Counted from the first letter of the stretch, positions 48,730 to 58,553 are shown. The stretch is DNA of 64,000 nucleotides from Paenibacillus hunanensis (GCF_014645615.1 NZ_BMMB01000003.1:186001-250000); one strand, 5' to 3'. Made by a program: numbers and translations. The notes: generated from the sequence alone by a model not told the origin.

Positions 48730-50337
48730 TTAGTCCTGTCCGTGTTGAGCACGAAAGGCACGCTTTTCAGCATCGCGTAGCTCAATTCGGCGAATTTTAC
48801 CAGAGCTTGTTTTAGGAAGATCGGTAACAAATTCGATTTTGCGTGGATATTTGTATGGAGCTGTCCAGTTTTTGACGTGATTTTGTAGCTCTTTGACCAG
48901 CTCTGGACTGCCTTCTACACCGTCACGCAGTACGATGAATGCTTTGACTACATTGCCGCGAATCTCGTCCGGGCTTGCTACAGCGGCACATTCTTTGACA
49001 GAAGCATGCTTCATCAGCGCTTCCTCTACTTCGAATGGCCCAATCGTGTAGCCCGAGCTAATGATAATATCATCGCCGCGCCCTTCAAACCAGAAGTAGC
49101 CTTCCTCATCCCGACTTGCACGATCACCTGTGACAAAATAATCACCACGAACGCTTGCTTGCTTACGCTCCGGGTTAAGATAATACCCATGGAATAGGGC
49201 AGGCATATCTGTACGTACTGCGATATCGCCTACTTCGCCAGCTGGAAGCGGCTTCCCATCCTCATCAATTACCTCTACCAGTCCAGGTGAGATCGATTGT
49301 CCCATCGCTCCCAGACGAATCGGTGCATCCTTCAGGTTACCGATAATGAGTGTACTTTCCGTCTGTCCGTAGCCATCGCGAATCGTAATATTAAAATGAC
49401 GCTCAAATGTATGAATGACTTCCTGATTCAGCGGCTCGCCTGCGGATACTGCGCTACGAAGCTGAGACAGATCGTATTGCTCCAGACCTTCGGTTTTTGC
49501 CATCAAGCGATATTCAGTTGGTGTGCAGCAGAGCACATTAATGCGATGCTCCTGTAGCAGCTCCAGATAACGATGCGGCTTGAAGCTACCGTTATAAGCC
49601 AGTCCGGTTACGCCCCAGCCCAGTACAGACAGGAACGGGCTCCAGATCCATTTTTGCCAGCCTGGTGCAGCGGTAGCCCAGACGATATCGCCCTCACGAA
49701 TATCCAGCCACGGACGAGTAATACGCAGATGAGCGTAGCCCCAGCCATGACTGTGCACTACGCCCTTCGGATTCCCTGTTGTGCCTGACGTGTACGCCAG
49801 AATCGCCATATCATCACGATGCGTATCGGCAGCGGTAAAGCTACCAGGCTGCTGTTCCATCAGTTGATGCAGTGCATGCCAGCCTTCTGCTGGTGCTGCG
49901 GTCTGATCAGCAAATACACTGATTTTCCAGGCCCAATCGGGCAGTTCTTCGTCGATGCTGTCTACTTCTGAGGTGACACTCGACCATGCAATAACCGCTC
50001 GTGCGCTCGAATTACGCAGACGATATGCCAGATCCTTAGCACGTAGCATTTCAGAGGATGGAATGATAATGATGCCGCTTTTCAGGCAGGCAAGATAAAT
50101 AACATAGGCGATAATCTGTCTTGGTACCATGACCAGTACCTTATCTCCCTGCTGTAAGCCGAGCTGCTTCAAGCCATTAGCAAGCTGATTTGCCTGCTCC
50201 AATAAGGCGCCATATGTGATATCCTCATGATTGCCTGCTTCATCAAGCCATTTCAGGGCAAGGCGCTCAGCTGGATGTTTTTCCATTTCAGAGGTGATGT
50301 TATAACGTTCAGGTGCAATCCAATCTTGATAATTCAA
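48730..50337 (-). CDS. AMP-forming acyl-CoA synthetase (medium-chain type)
   Basis: 535 aa; start is TTG with AAAGGAG nine bases upstream and the MNYQDWIAPERYNITSEME opening usual for this group. Adenylate-forming enzyme: AYTSGTTGNPKGVVHSHGW, YGQTEST, GDRASRDEEGYFWFEGRGDDII, and the C-terminal Lys in PKTSSGKIRR. It resembles AcsM-like acetyl/medium-chain acyl-CoA synthetases, activating a carboxylic acid with ATP and CoA. Substrate chain length is inference. Single gene. Confidence 0.9.
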   Translation of the reverse strand: MNYQDWIAPERYNITSEMEKHPAERLALKWLDEAGNHEDITYGALLEQANQLANGLKQLGLQQGDKVLVMVPRQIIAYVIYLACLKSGIIIIPSSEMLRAKDLAYRLRNSSARAVIAWSSVTSEVDSIDEELPDWAWKISVFADQTAAPAEGWHALHQLMEQQPGSFTAADTHRDDMAILAYTSGTTGNPKGVVHSHGWGYAHLRITRPWLDIREGDIVWATAAPGWQKWIWSPFLSVLGWGVTGLAYNGSFKPHRYLELLQEHRINVLCCTPTEYRLMAKTEGLEQYDLSQLRSAVSAGEPLNQEVIHTFERHFNITIRDGYGQTESTLIIGNLKDAPIRLGAMGQSISPGLVEVIDEDGKPLPAGEVGDIAVRTDMPALFHGYYLNPERKQASVRGDYFVTGDRASRDEEGYFWFEGRGDDIIISSGYTIGPFEVEEALMKHASVKECAAVASPDEIRGNVVKAFIVLRDGVEGSPELVKELQNHVKNWTAPYKYPRKIEFVTDLPKTSSGKIRRIELRDAEKRAFRAQHGQD

Positions 50338-50702
50338 ATTTCATTACTCCTTTGTATGGGCCAAGTATATGGATAGCCAAAAGTATTTCATATAGTATAG
50401 CACGTCTTAAGACCAGGTTCTAATACTAATTTAACATTGGTAGCATTATATCATACTTGGACGCAAAAACGCATAGATGGCACGTGGGCTGCTCATGCAG
50501 CTTCCATGCATCTATGCGCTCATATCGACGTTATAACGTGAATGAAGAATGAGGTTACGTTGAATTCTTGACGTTGATTGGTTACCTTGAGCCCGTGCAG
50601 TTTATCTATAGTCGATACCGACATCGTGCCTTGTGTGTAATGATATGAGTCGCCTCTGTCCCATCGAATCCATCTATGCTCGCTCATCGCTATCGATACC
50701 GA
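50338..50702. other. Intergenic region between the acyl-CoA synthetase and the ApbE operon
   Basis: About 365 bases with one terminator-like hairpin at 50470-50518. Confidence 0.4.
50470..50518 (-). terminator. Terminator after the ferric-reductase-like gene
   Basis: CGCATAGATG (50470-50479) / CATCTATGCG (50509-50518) with inner pairing; TTTTTGC follows on the minus strand. It is 185 bases past the stop at 50703. Confidence 0.65.
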
Positions 50703-51296
50703 TTACGCTGTAGCAGTTGGTTTAGATGCAGCCGGCTTACGTGCGGCTGGCTTTTTGAATAAAAAGATACGTGCGAATAGCAGTACAAAAGTGATTGTAG
50801 CGGTAACGATATACATCCAGAAAATCGGTGTAGACTTCACATCGGTACCGAGCAGCATACCATGCATCAGTGCCATGCCATACGTAGGCAACGCTAGAAA
50901 ATGAATCGCACGCCAGACCTTTTTACCTACCTTTTTCATCATATCAGAGCTGAGCATAATGATCAGGAACAGATACAGTGTAATCGTTCCTAGCCCGGTC
51001 AATACAGGCTTGTATGGAGCTGTAAAGGGAATGAGTATATTCCAGATCGAATAATGAATATAATCATCAAACACAAGCACCAGTCCATGCACCATCCCAA
51101 ATAATAACCCGAACCAGCCGCACCATTGATGAATCAAGCTGATGACGGCTTTCCGTTTTCCTTTGGCAAAGCTACTGCCTTGCAGCAGACCTGCGCTGAC
51201 GGCTACGAATAATAGTAAATACGCAGTTAAGCCTGCTGCGCGCGATGTATACCATACACTTAAATATTGTCCGATCTCATGCCATAAGCTGCTCAT
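50703..51296 (-). CDS. Ferric-reductase-like heme membrane protein
   Basis: 197 aa. The ATG at 51296 lies inside the end of apbE (20-base overlap) with GGGAGAG upstream. Five to six membrane helices; His residues in SLIHQWCGWFGLLFGMVHG and in RAIHFLALPTYGMALMHG are placed as heme-b ligands, as in the YedZ/MsrQ and NOX-type ferric reductase transmembrane domain. It probably moves electrons across the membrane. Encoded with the flavin transferase ApbE and an exported Ser/Thr-rich protein, it may belong to a flavin-based electron-transfer system. Lys/Ala/Pro-rich C-terminal tail. Confidence 0.82.
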   Translation of the reverse strand: MSSLWHEIGQYLSVWYTSRAAGLTAYLLLFVAVSAGLLQGSSFAKGKRKAVISLIHQWCGWFGLLFGMVHGLVLVFDDYIHYSIWNILIPFTAPYKPVLTGLGTITLYLFLIIMLSSDMMKKVGKKVWRAIHFLALPTYGMALMHGMLLGTDVKSTPIFWMYIVTATITFVLLFARIFLFKKPAARKPAASKPTATA

Positions 51297-52260
51297 AAGC
51301 AATCCACTCTCCCTGTCTCTTCCATTGTCCATATTGCTGCAATGGGCCGTCAATTACACACATGCCATCGCTACGTATTCCGATCATCGCTGCATCACTA
51401 CATTGTCGCCGTAGCCAGCTCGCTCCTTCTTCGACTCCGAGAATGAGTACACACTTCGCATACACCTCAGAGCAGGTTAGCGATGGACTGAGCACGGTCA
51501 TTTGCACCCATTCCGATTGTGCGGACGTTCCGCTGCGTGGATCGATTAAATGATGATAATGCCGCTGGTCGCTCCCCTGCCAGCTTCGACGCAGCACGCT
51601 GCTAGTGGCGATACCGACATCCGCAGTTAGCTCTATCGTCGCTGCTGTCCGGTTATCCTGCCACGGATCAGCAATCTCTACATGGTAGTCTCGCTGTTGA
51701 CTGCCCCACACAACCAGATCGCCACCTGCATCAATCATACCGCTCTTTTCTCCCTGCTCTTGTAGCATATTCGCCAGCTGTGCTGCACTCCAGCCCTTGG
51801 CAATGCCGCCCAGATCAAGCTGCACGTCTGTATGCAGATGGATCGTTTTCAGGATCGGGTCAAGCGTATATTGTTTGGGTCTGGTAGCTCTATGAGCTGT
51901 ATAATCCATACCTGCTCTATTCCCGCGCTGTTGCTTGTTCGCTAGAATTCGCGTGTCAGCAGCATCCCAATCCAGCGTCTGATCATAGCCCAGCTGACAT
52001 AAGAGCTGTCCCATAAACGGATTAAAAATACCATCTGTCACCTCGTAAAAATGCAGTGCTTCACGTACAGACTGGTATAGAAGCGCGGAAGCATAGAAGG
52101 GATATCCTATCTGTGCATTAAGCTGAGACAGCTCACTGTCCGATTGAAAACGACTTAAATGTCGCTCCACAAACGCAAACCATGATTCCGCCTGTAGCTC
52201 ATGCGCTGTCGATAAGCCTGCGGTATGAAAGCTCGAATTCATTGCTTGAAAATGATGCAT
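51277..52260 (-). CDS. apbE: FAD:protein FMN transferase
   Basis: 327 aa. The ATG at 52260 has AGGAGGG seven bases upstream. ApbE fold: ESWFAFVERHLSRFQSDSELSQLN, LDLGGIAKGWSAAQLANML, DAGGDLVVWGSQ, HLIDPRSGTSAQSEWVQMTVLS. ApbE attaches FMN to a Thr or Ser of partner proteins using FAD and Mg2+. No signal peptide or lipobox is visible, so unlike many relatives it may act in the cytoplasm. Middle gene of a three-gene operon; the target is not obvious, since the exported protein upstream lacks the usual S/T-G-A-T flavinylation motif. Confidence 0.88.
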   Translation of the reverse strand: MHHFQAMNSSFHTAGLSTAHELQAESWFAFVERHLSRFQSDSELSQLNAQIGYPFYASALLYQSVREALHFYEVTDGIFNPFMGQLLCQLGYDQTLDWDAADTRILANKQQRGNRAGMDYTAHRATRPKQYTLDPILKTIHLHTDVQLDLGGIAKGWSAAQLANMLQEQGEKSGMIDAGGDLVVWGSQQRDYHVEIADPWQDNRTAATIELTADVGIATSSVLRRSWQGSDQRHYHHLIDPRSGTSAQSEWVQMTVLSPSLTCSEVYAKCVLILGVEEGASWLRRQCSDAAMIGIRSDGMCVIDGPLQQYGQWKRQGEWIAYEQLMA

Positions 52261-52408
52261 ACCGTTCCCTCCTGTCTTAACCGCTGATGTATAAGGATGA
52301 TCCTTACTTATTTCGATTAGGGTTATAAGCGTGATTCGATTTCTATTCCATGTCATAGGCGAATGCTTATACATTTACCTGCATTGCTCGTCAGCAGCAT
52401 GATGTCCA

Positions 52409-52906
52409 TCAGGACGCATGTGTACGTGGACGAACGGTTGTCTCTGTCGAAGTGGAGGTTGATGTTTCGGGTGCAACGGTTGTCTGCTTTTTAGTCGCAG
52501 TGCTTGAAGAGCTGCTCGACGCAGATGAGGATGTACCTGTCGAGCTATGCTTGCTTATAGTCGACTTTTTCGTTGTTGTACCGCTATGAGTAGCGTTATG
52601 GGCAATCGAATCGCGATGCTTCGCTGCCGTGAAGGTTGGGGCTGCTGCCGTCGCTTCTACATAGCTGCCATTTTGCTCATTCGTTTGATCGGTTTCTTTT
52701 TGCCACTGATCCTTTAATGAAGCAGCCACCTGCTGATCATTATCCGTCGCTGCTGCGGCAGCCGTATTGGTGCCTGTTGTTGTATCGGTAGCTGCCGAGG
52801 CGGAAGTTGTAGCCTTACCTGTATATCCGATAAAACCGACAAAGCCTGTAAATACGAGTGCACTGGAGACACCAGTCGCCCATTTGATTAATGTTTGATT
52901 TTTCAT
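52409..52906 (-). CDS. Exported Ser/Thr/Ala-rich low-complexity protein
   Basis: 165 aa. The ATG at 52906 is taken; a GTG at 52915 lies closer to AAAGGA. N-terminal hydrophobic segment (about 9-33) is a signal peptide or anchor. The remainder is Ala/Thr/Ser-rich, with one small charged section SLKDQWQKETDQTNEQNG (about 63-80) and a KKSTISKHSS-type tail. No FMN-attachment motif. First gene of the apbE operon and divergent from the two-component genes; wall-spanning stalk or substrate of that system is inference. I recognise no family. Confidence 0.7.
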   Translation of the reverse strand: MKNQTLIKWATGVSSALVFTGFVGFIGYTGKATTSASAATDTTTGTNTAAAAATDNDQQVAASLKDQWQKETDQTNEQNGSYVEATAAAPTFTAAKHRDSIAHNATHSGTTTKKSTISKHSSTGTSSSASSSSSSTATKKQTTVAPETSTSTSTETTVRPRTHAS

Positions 52907-52989
52907 AAGGATCACATTCCTTTATTGTAGGATGGAAAGCGGACTGTACGAAGGTTATCGCTGCTTGATGGTACTGAGTGTAATAGGCA

Positions 52990-53011
52990 ATGGTGAAATT
53001 ATGGTGAAAAT
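52990..53011. promoter_or_regulatory. Direct 11-bp repeats, possible response-regulator site
   Basis: ATGGTGAAATT then ATGGTGAAAAT, in phase at 11 bases. OmpR-type regulators bind such direct repeats. It lies 84 bases before the exported-protein gene. Confidence 0.45.
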
Positions 53012-53091
53012 GTGACGGTTTATATCTTTTTTTTAGCTGCTATGATAAAAACGTGATCATGACGCCGATTGCGCTGAGCATGTAGCTGAAT

Positions 53092-53113
53092 TTCATTCAA
53101 TTTTCACTCAAAC
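53092..53113. promoter_or_regulatory. Second set of 11-bp repeats near the response-regulator gene
   Basis: TTCATTCAATT then TTCACTCAAAC, 11-base spacing; on the other strand they read TGAA-type repeats like those at 52990. It lies 53 bases before the regulator gene start. Confidence 0.4.
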
Positions 53114-53165
53114 ATGATATGCTGGAACTAGTATGAATTACGTTATAGAGAGAAGAGGGAATGCG

Positions 53166-53840
53166 ATGCACGTGCTACTGGCTGAAGACGATACGCGTCT
53201 GGGTGAATTGATTGTACACATGCTACAAAAAAAGGCAGGCTACACAGTAGACTGGGTAACGACTGGCAATGATGCCTATGCTCATGTGGAGTATGGCTCT
53301 TATGATATTTTGATTCTCGATTGGATGATGCCTGAGGGTGATGGACTCAGTCTGTGTACACGACTTCGTAAGGAAAGCTATACGGGCGCTATTCTCATGC
53401 TGACGGCACGCGATGCGCTACAGGATCGGATCGATGGTCTGGATGCTGGTGCAGACGATTATCTGGTGAAGCCCTTTGAGATTGGAGAGCTACTCGCTCG
53501 GTTACGCGCGCTATCCCGCCGTAATTATGCACCGATTCAGACAGAAGAAATGAAATTCGGTGAGCTTGTGCTGAATCGCAACGAGCAATGTGTCTCGCTG
53601 GACTCGCGTTCGGTACAGCTGACGCCAAGGGAATTTCAATTATTCGATCTACTTGTACAAAATCGTGGTGTGGTGCTGACACGTGAGGTTATTCTGGATC
53701 GAGTATGGGGAATGGAAAGCGATGTGGGGCCAAAAACGATTGATGCCACCATCAAGCTGCTACGACGCAAGCTTGCCGAGTTAGACAACAAGGAGCTGAT
53801 TCAGAGTGCAAGAGGGCTCGGTTATAAAGTGGACAAATAA
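53166..53840 (+). CDS. OmpR-family response regulator
   Basis: 224 aa. The ATG at 53166 has GAGGGA upstream. Receiver domain with acidic pocket E7-D8-D9, phospho-acceptor Asp52 in LILDWMMPEGDG, Lys in YLVKPFE; C-terminal winged helix with LTPREFQLFDLL and TIKLLRRKL. It overlaps the kinase gene by 35 bases. Probably regulates itself and the divergent apbE operon through the 11-bp repeats. Confidence 0.93.
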   Translation: MHVLLAEDDTRLGELIVHMLQKKAGYTVDWVTTGNDAYAHVEYGSYDILILDWMMPEGDGLSLCTRLRKESYTGAILMLTARDALQDRIDGLDAGADDYLVKPFEIGELLARLRALSRRNYAPIQTEEMKFGELVLNRNEQCVSLDSRSVQLTPREFQLFDLLVQNRGVVLTREVILDRVWGMESDVGPKTIDATIKLLRRKLAELDNKELIQSARGLGYKVDK

Positions 53841-55257
53841 GTGGCTGCTTCGCCGCCGTCCGAACGATAATATTTTCAAGCAAACGCAGCGTAGCCTGAC
53901 CTGGAAATACAGTATGATCCTGATCGCCTTCCTGCTGCTATTCGTCATCATTTTGTATGCCCTGCTCTACTATCTGCTTATCTTTAGTCCAACGATTGAT
54001 GTGCATGAAACGATGGAGCAGAAAATACATGGCTTGATGCAGGATCGTGAGGACGACTCCGACGATTCGCTGGACGAATATATCGAATACTATACGCTGT
54101 ATGATACGTATGCGATGGGCAATGTGCTGATCGAGCCGAGCGGTGAGATCAAGACGGGAACGTCGATCTACTCTGCTAGCTTGAAGACGCTGATCCAAAA
54201 GGCACGAGCCAATGGAATAACACTTCCTGTGAATCGCAGTCAGCATATAGTGCTTGAAGGTAGTGCTATTCGTTTACCAGAGCAGCGGCCGGATAAGGAT
54301 GCTCCGAAAACAAAGCAGCAATCGTTATCAAAGAATGCGTTAACCCCGCAGCCGATTCGGATGATCATTACCGGAGAGCCGATTTACAATAAAGGGCAAC
54401 CGATTGGTACGCTATATGTCGGTAAGGATGTAACGGGTTCGTATCATCAATTTTTCAATCTGATGATGTGGCTGGGAGCGGCATTTCTACTCTTTTGTGC
54501 ACTGGCTGTATATTTTAGCTATCGTATGGCGGCTAAGGCGATGGTGCCGATTCTGGCATCGTATGAGCAGCAGCGTAAATTCACTGCCGATGCTTCCCAC
54601 GAGCTACGTACACCGCTCAGTGTACTACTGTCTTCGATCGATACACTTCAAATGGAGGACTCGGTGGAGCAGAATCCATTTGCCGCTAAAGTCGTGAATA
54701 ATATGAAGGAAGAAATTCGGCGGATGATTCAGCTATCGGGTAGTCTGCTCACGCTGGCGCGTTCTGATTCGGGGCATAGCGAGCTGAATCTGCATGAGCA
54801 TCGGCTCGAAGCAGAAGCGGCGCGCACGATGGAATCTATTCGTCCGCTTGCTGAAGCAAAGGATATTCAGCTGCATTATGAGTATGATCCCCATGCTTCA
54901 TTTACGATTTGTTGTGATGTGGAGCGCATCCGCCAATTGCTTATCATTTTGCTGGATAATGCAGTTAAATATACGCCAGAGGGTGGGCAGGTTGCGCTAA
55001 CGCTTGAATCGATCCACGAAAAGCCGCATGGTGTGCTGATCAAGGTGCGTGATACAGGAATAGGCATCCCGACAGAGGATCAGCCCCATGTGTTTGACCG
55101 CTTCTATCGTGTGGATAAATCGCGTACGCGCCAGATCGAAGGCTATGGGCTTGGATTATCGATTGCACGCTGGATTACAGAGGCTCATGGAGGCTCGATT
55201 CAGGTGGAAAGTGTACTCGGTGAGGGAAGTACGTTTACAGTGCGATTGCCGGAGTGA
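53806..55257 (+). CDS. Sensor histidine kinase
   Basis: 483 aa; GTG start with AAGGAG ten bases upstream, inside the regulator gene. Membrane helix about 36-60, extracytoplasmic sensor (about 62-215), second helix about 216-238, dimerisation domain with phospho-accepting His265 in DASHELRTPLSVLL, and an ATPase domain with LLDNAVKYTPEGG, DTGIGIP and GYGLGLSIARW. Classical HPK1-type kinase paired with the preceding regulator. The signal is unknown. Closed by a long terminator. Confidence 0.93.
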   Translation: MQEGSVIKWTNKWLLRRRPNDNIFKQTQRSLTWKYSMILIAFLLLFVIILYALLYYLLIFSPTIDVHETMEQKIHGLMQDREDDSDDSLDEYIEYYTLYDTYAMGNVLIEPSGEIKTGTSIYSASLKTLIQKARANGITLPVNRSQHIVLEGSAIRLPEQRPDKDAPKTKQQSLSKNALTPQPIRMIITGEPIYNKGQPIGTLYVGKDVTGSYHQFFNLMMWLGAAFLLFCALAVYFSYRMAAKAMVPILASYEQQRKFTADASHELRTPLSVLLSSIDTLQMEDSVEQNPFAAKVVNNMKEEIRRMIQLSGSLLTLARSDSGHSELNLHEHRLEAEAARTMESIRPLAEAKDIQLHYEYDPHASFTICCDVERIRQLLIILLDNAVKYTPEGGQVALTLESIHEKPHGVLIKVRDTGIGIPTEDQPHVFDRFYRVDKSRTRQIEGYGLGLSIARWITEAHGGSIQVESVLGEGSTFTVRLPE

Positions 55258-55641
55258 TAGTGTGCATTCGATCGATGTTAACGATGCGAGGATGGGGATA
55301 CTTGAATAGCCTGGCTGTGTTTTTACAGATTAATATAGTAGCATGCTGGAGCATTCATCTCTGTATTTAAATTAGCCAAATGGATATAACGGATTAACTT
55401 TAGCAATTGACTTTAGACAATGTGCAAACTCATACCCCGATCTATTCTTGTAACGGAATTTTCAGTACAGGAATGGATCGGGGTATTTTATTACAGCTAG
55501 TAGAAGACGCTAGTCTACATTTTGCGTGTCTACTCTATTCGTCCAAATGAATACCATTATCGTTGCTCCAAGGTCATCTATTCTTGATAACTGGATTACT
55601 GGCTTTCTTGATCACTTGTCTGCTCGCTTCATTCAACATCG
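55258..55641. other. Intergenic region between converging kinase and aldolase genes
   Basis: About 385 bases with the kinase terminator. Nothing further. Confidence 0.4.
55432..55490 (+). terminator. Terminator after the kinase gene
   Basis: ATACCCCGATC-T-ATTCTTGTA (55432-55452) pairs with TACAGGAAT-G-GATCGGGGTAT (55466-55486), then TTTA. Confidence 0.8.
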
Positions 55642-56490
55642 TTATAGCTGCAAAATTCCTGTTCTTGGCGTCACACCAAATGCTTTTGCCAGCTCTGCCA
55701 GCTGCGGATCGGTAATCTTCTGGCATAAAGGTAAATGCGCGATAAGCATATAAATTTGCGCTGCCTTTTCAATCGTTTCGATCAAGCCAAAGGCTTCATC
55801 AATCGAATTGCCTGTACCGAAAATGCCATGCTGGGGCCAGATAACCGCTCGATATTGCTTCATTTTATCGGCTGTCGCGCGTCCGATCTCGCTTGTGCCG
55901 GGAATCATCCACGGTACGATTCCAATGCCATCGGGAAATACAACGATACATTCGGTACACATTTGCCATAAGGTGCGAGTAAATTGCCGCTCATCCAGCT
56001 CATGCACAAACGTCATGGCCAGCGTATGGGTCGCATGATTATGAATAACGACCCGATGCTGCGGATCAACATGCAGTCGTTCGATATGTGTCATAAAATG
56101 GGCAGGCAGCTCGCTCGTTGGCACCGCTCCATTGCTCAATCCCCAAAGCACCTCAAGCCGTTGTCCATCTGCCGATACACGCAGCACACCCAGATTACTT
56201 TCAGGATCATCCATCACATTTTTAAAATATTTGCCTGAGCCTGTTACGATAAAATACATGCCTGCCAGCTCTGCAACTGGAAAGGTGGGCTCAAGCGTCC
56301 GTTGTACCTGCGTAATATCAAGATAACGAGCAACCTCCTGCTCCTCCAAAATACAGCTAATATTGCCACCATTGCGCTCATCCCAGCCCGAACGCCACAT
56401 GCATAGTGTAATTTTCGCCATCTCATGAACAAAAGGAATATCCAGTGGCTGAGGCTGTGCTACGTATTCATTGACCGACGATGGACTCAT
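55642..56490 (-). CDS. rhaD: L-rhamnulose-1-phosphate aldolase
   Basis: 282 aa. The ATG at 56490 has AGGAG eight bases upstream; the GTG at 56499 almost touches it. Class II aldolase/adducin family: [44 protein letters not shown] with zinc-type His residues, MIPGTSEIG, and [10 protein letters not shown] with the later His. Length and layout match RhaD, which splits rhamnulose-1-phosphate into dihydroxyacetone phosphate and lactaldehyde. The other rhamnose genes are not nearby. Confidence 0.9.
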   Translation of the reverse strand: MSPSSVNEYVAQPQPLDIPFVHEMAKITLCMWRSGWDERNGGNISCILEEQEVARYLDITQVQRTLEPTFPVAELAGMYFIVTGSGKYFKNVMDDPESNLGVLRVSADGQRLEVLWGLSNGAVPTSELPAHFMTHIERLHVDPQHRVVIHNHATHTLAMTFVHELDERQFTRTLWQMCTECIVVFPDGIGIVPWMIPGTSEIGRATADKMKQYRAVIWPQHGIFGTGNSIDEAFGLIETIEKAAQIYMLIAHLPLCQKITDPQLAELAKAFGVTPRTGILQL

Positions 56491-57027
56491 GATAATCACT
56501 CCTAAATGTAATTTTTTTCACAATAAATAGCGAGTCGTGGCAAGGGCATTAAGGAAATGGGATATTGATAACTCTAATTAGATCAATGGCGGATGCAACT
56601 GAAATGAAGGAAAGAACCGTATAAGCTGCTCTTGCTCTGCCAGATGGTACGCTACTTCTATATGCCCAGCATACGCTTTTAATTGCATACAGTCAATATA
56701 AAACAGACATATTCAAACATAAATAAAGATATAATTTCTGTTTTTACCCGTTTATATAAAAATAAATCCAATTTTCACTCATATGTGATCTGTCTATTCT
56801 TCATCCATCCCTTTTATTAAGCTTTAGCCCGATCATTCCAACCGGATATCATATTAAGGAAATTTGCGTAAACAAGTACTTTTGTAAGCGTTTTTATATT
56901 ACACTTATCTGGAATAAATTTCTTAAATATACATTATAAATATCATGTATTCACCCTTGTTCTATGCTTGCTTGCTGGATCGCAATCTGCTTCGCTACTC
57001 TCATCTTGAAAAGGAGTGTATTTACGA
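56491..57027. other. Divergent promoter region of rhaD and the glucanase gene
   Basis: About 540 bases. The glucanase side has a cre-like site (56883-56896) and a TATATT box at 56895-56900. Confidence 0.45.
56883..56896. promoter_or_regulatory. Catabolite-responsive element-like site
   Basis: TGTAAGCGTTTTTA differs from the usual TGWAANCGNTNWCA at one core position (final CA is TA). CcpA-mediated repression of the glucanase is plausible. Confidence 0.55.
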
Positions 57028-58263
57028 ATGAACGGCAAAAAGATAGGCTTGTCTCTACTATCCTTGATCTGCTCGGCAGCACTCATTGTTCCATGGAGCG
57101 CAAGCTCCTCTACGGCATCCGCCTCCTCCTCCAGTCCGTGGGTGCAGATTTGGGCAGACGATTTTAACGGCGCCAACGGCACCGGGGTTGATACTTCCAA
57201 ATGGAATCAGGAAATCGGCAACAATAACGGCTGGGGCAACAATGAGTTGCAGTATTATACCAACAGCACCAAAAACGCATATATGGAAAATGGAAGTCTT
57301 GTTCTTCAGGCAAACAAGGAAAATATGCAGGGCTCATCCTACACATCTGCGCGCCTGACCACCGCTAACAAATTCAATGTTAAATACGGCAAAATCGAGA
57401 TTCGCGCCAAAGTTCCCTATGGAAAAGGCATCTGGCCTGCCGCATGGATGCTTGGCAGCGATATTGGCAGCAATCCATGGCCGGGTAGCGGCGAGATCGA
57501 TATTATGGAATATGTAGGCCCTGTTGCACCGAACACTGTATATGGCACGATCCACGGCCCAGGTTATTCCGGCTCTAACGGATTGTCCGCAGGCTATACG
57601 ATCGGCGAACGATTCAGTAATGCCTTCCATACCTATACGGTGGAATGGGAACCGGGAGCCATTCGCTGGTATGTCGATGGTAATCTGTATCATACGCGCA
57701 CGCCAGTGGATGCAGGCGATAATACATGGGCTTTTGACAAGCCATTCTTCCTGCTACTCAATCTGGCAGTCGGTGGCAACTGGCCGGGCAACCCGGATGC
57801 CAGCACTACCTTCCCACAAAAATATCAGATTGATTATGTACATGTGTTCCAGCGTCAAAATGGCTACAATATTGTAGCACTGAAAGCAGGCGCAAATAAC
57901 AAATACGTATCCGCTGAAAACTATGGCAACGACGCGTTGATTGCTCGCTCGGATACTGTGAGCACATGGGAGCGCTTTGAACAGATTGATCTGGGCAACA
58001 ACCGCATCGCTCTGCGTTCGCTAATCAACGGCAAGTATGTTACTGCCGACAATACCGGTGCCAGTCCACTCATTGCCAACAAAACGGCAATCGGCACCTG
58101 GGAGACATTTGAACTGGGTACGACCGCAGATGGTAAGCGTACATTGAAGTCGCTGGCGAATAATCTGTATGTTACTGCTGAGAACGGCGGCAATGGATCA
58201 CTGATCGCCAGCCGTAGCAGTGTAGGTGGTGCTTGGGAAACATTTGAGCTGGTGAAGCAATAA
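57028..58263 (+). CDS. Secreted GH16 beta-glucanase with fascin-like C-terminal domain
   Basis: 411 aa. The ATG at 57028 has AAAGGAG eleven bases upstream. Signal peptide about 1-32. GH16 domain (about 38-280) with catalytic E-x-D-x-x-E: E156, D158, E161 in GEIDIMEYVG. The layout is that of laminarinases and beta-1,3(-1,4)-glucanases that cut internal beta-1,3 bonds. The remaining about 125 residues hold three repeats ending in WERFEQ, WETFEL, WETFEL, a fascin-like beta-trefoil likely to bind carbohydrate. The gene has a cre-like site upstream and its own terminator. Confidence 0.93.
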   Translation: MNGKKIGLSLLSLICSAALIVPWSASSSTASASSSSPWVQIWADDFNGANGTGVDTSKWNQEIGNNNGWGNNELQYYTNSTKNAYMENGSLVLQANKENMQGSSYTSARLTTANKFNVKYGKIEIRAKVPYGKGIWPAAWMLGSDIGSNPWPGSGEIDIMEYVGPVAPNTVYGTIHGPGYSGSNGLSAGYTIGERFSNAFHTYTVEWEPGAIRWYVDGNLYHTRTPVDAGDNTWAFDKPFFLLLNLAVGGNWPGNPDASTTFPQKYQIDYVHVFQRQNGYNIVALKAGANNKYVSAENYGNDALIARSDTVSTWERFEQIDLGNNRIALRSLINGKYVTADNTGASPLIANKTAIGTWETFELGTTADGKRTLKSLANNLYVTAENGGNGSLIASRSSVGGAWETFELVKQ

Positions 58264-58288
58264 ATTAGAGCGAATTGCAGACTATATC

Positions 58289-58323
58289 AAAAAACAGGAG
58301 AGCACTAGGCTTTCCTGTTTTTT
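58289..58323. terminator. Terminator after the glucanase gene
   Basis: AAAAAACAGGA (58289-58299) / TCCTGTTTTTT (58313-58323), perfect. The 3' end of the opposite small gene runs into this stem. Confidence 0.85.
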
Positions 58324-58553
58324 TGGTAATCCAGTATTTCGTCCCATATCATATACAGCAATCCGACAATGAACAATACGACGCCAAACGTAGTCAAATG
58401 TTGAATAGAGCTATCGTAAAATACATACAACTTGCCAGCTCCCGCCAGTGCACCACAAATGAAATAAGTAATATACAGCAACACACCACTCAAACATAAT
58501 ATTGCGCCAGCTATTTTTCTATACATCCTATGTACCAGCCCTTCTCTGCTCAT
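58305..58553 (-). CDS. Small membrane protein
   Basis: 82 aa from an ATG at 58553; an ATG at 58526 (73 aa) has AGAAGGG twelve bases upstream and may be the real start. Two predicted membrane helices (about 15-38 and 54-75), with a charged tail. No family recognised. It converges with the glucanase gene, and its last codons lie in the shared terminator. Confidence 0.5.
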   Translation of the reverse strand: MSREGLVHRMYRKIAGAILCLSGVLLYITYFICGALAGAGKLYVFYDSSIQHLTTFGVVLFIVGLLYMIWDEILDYQKNRKA

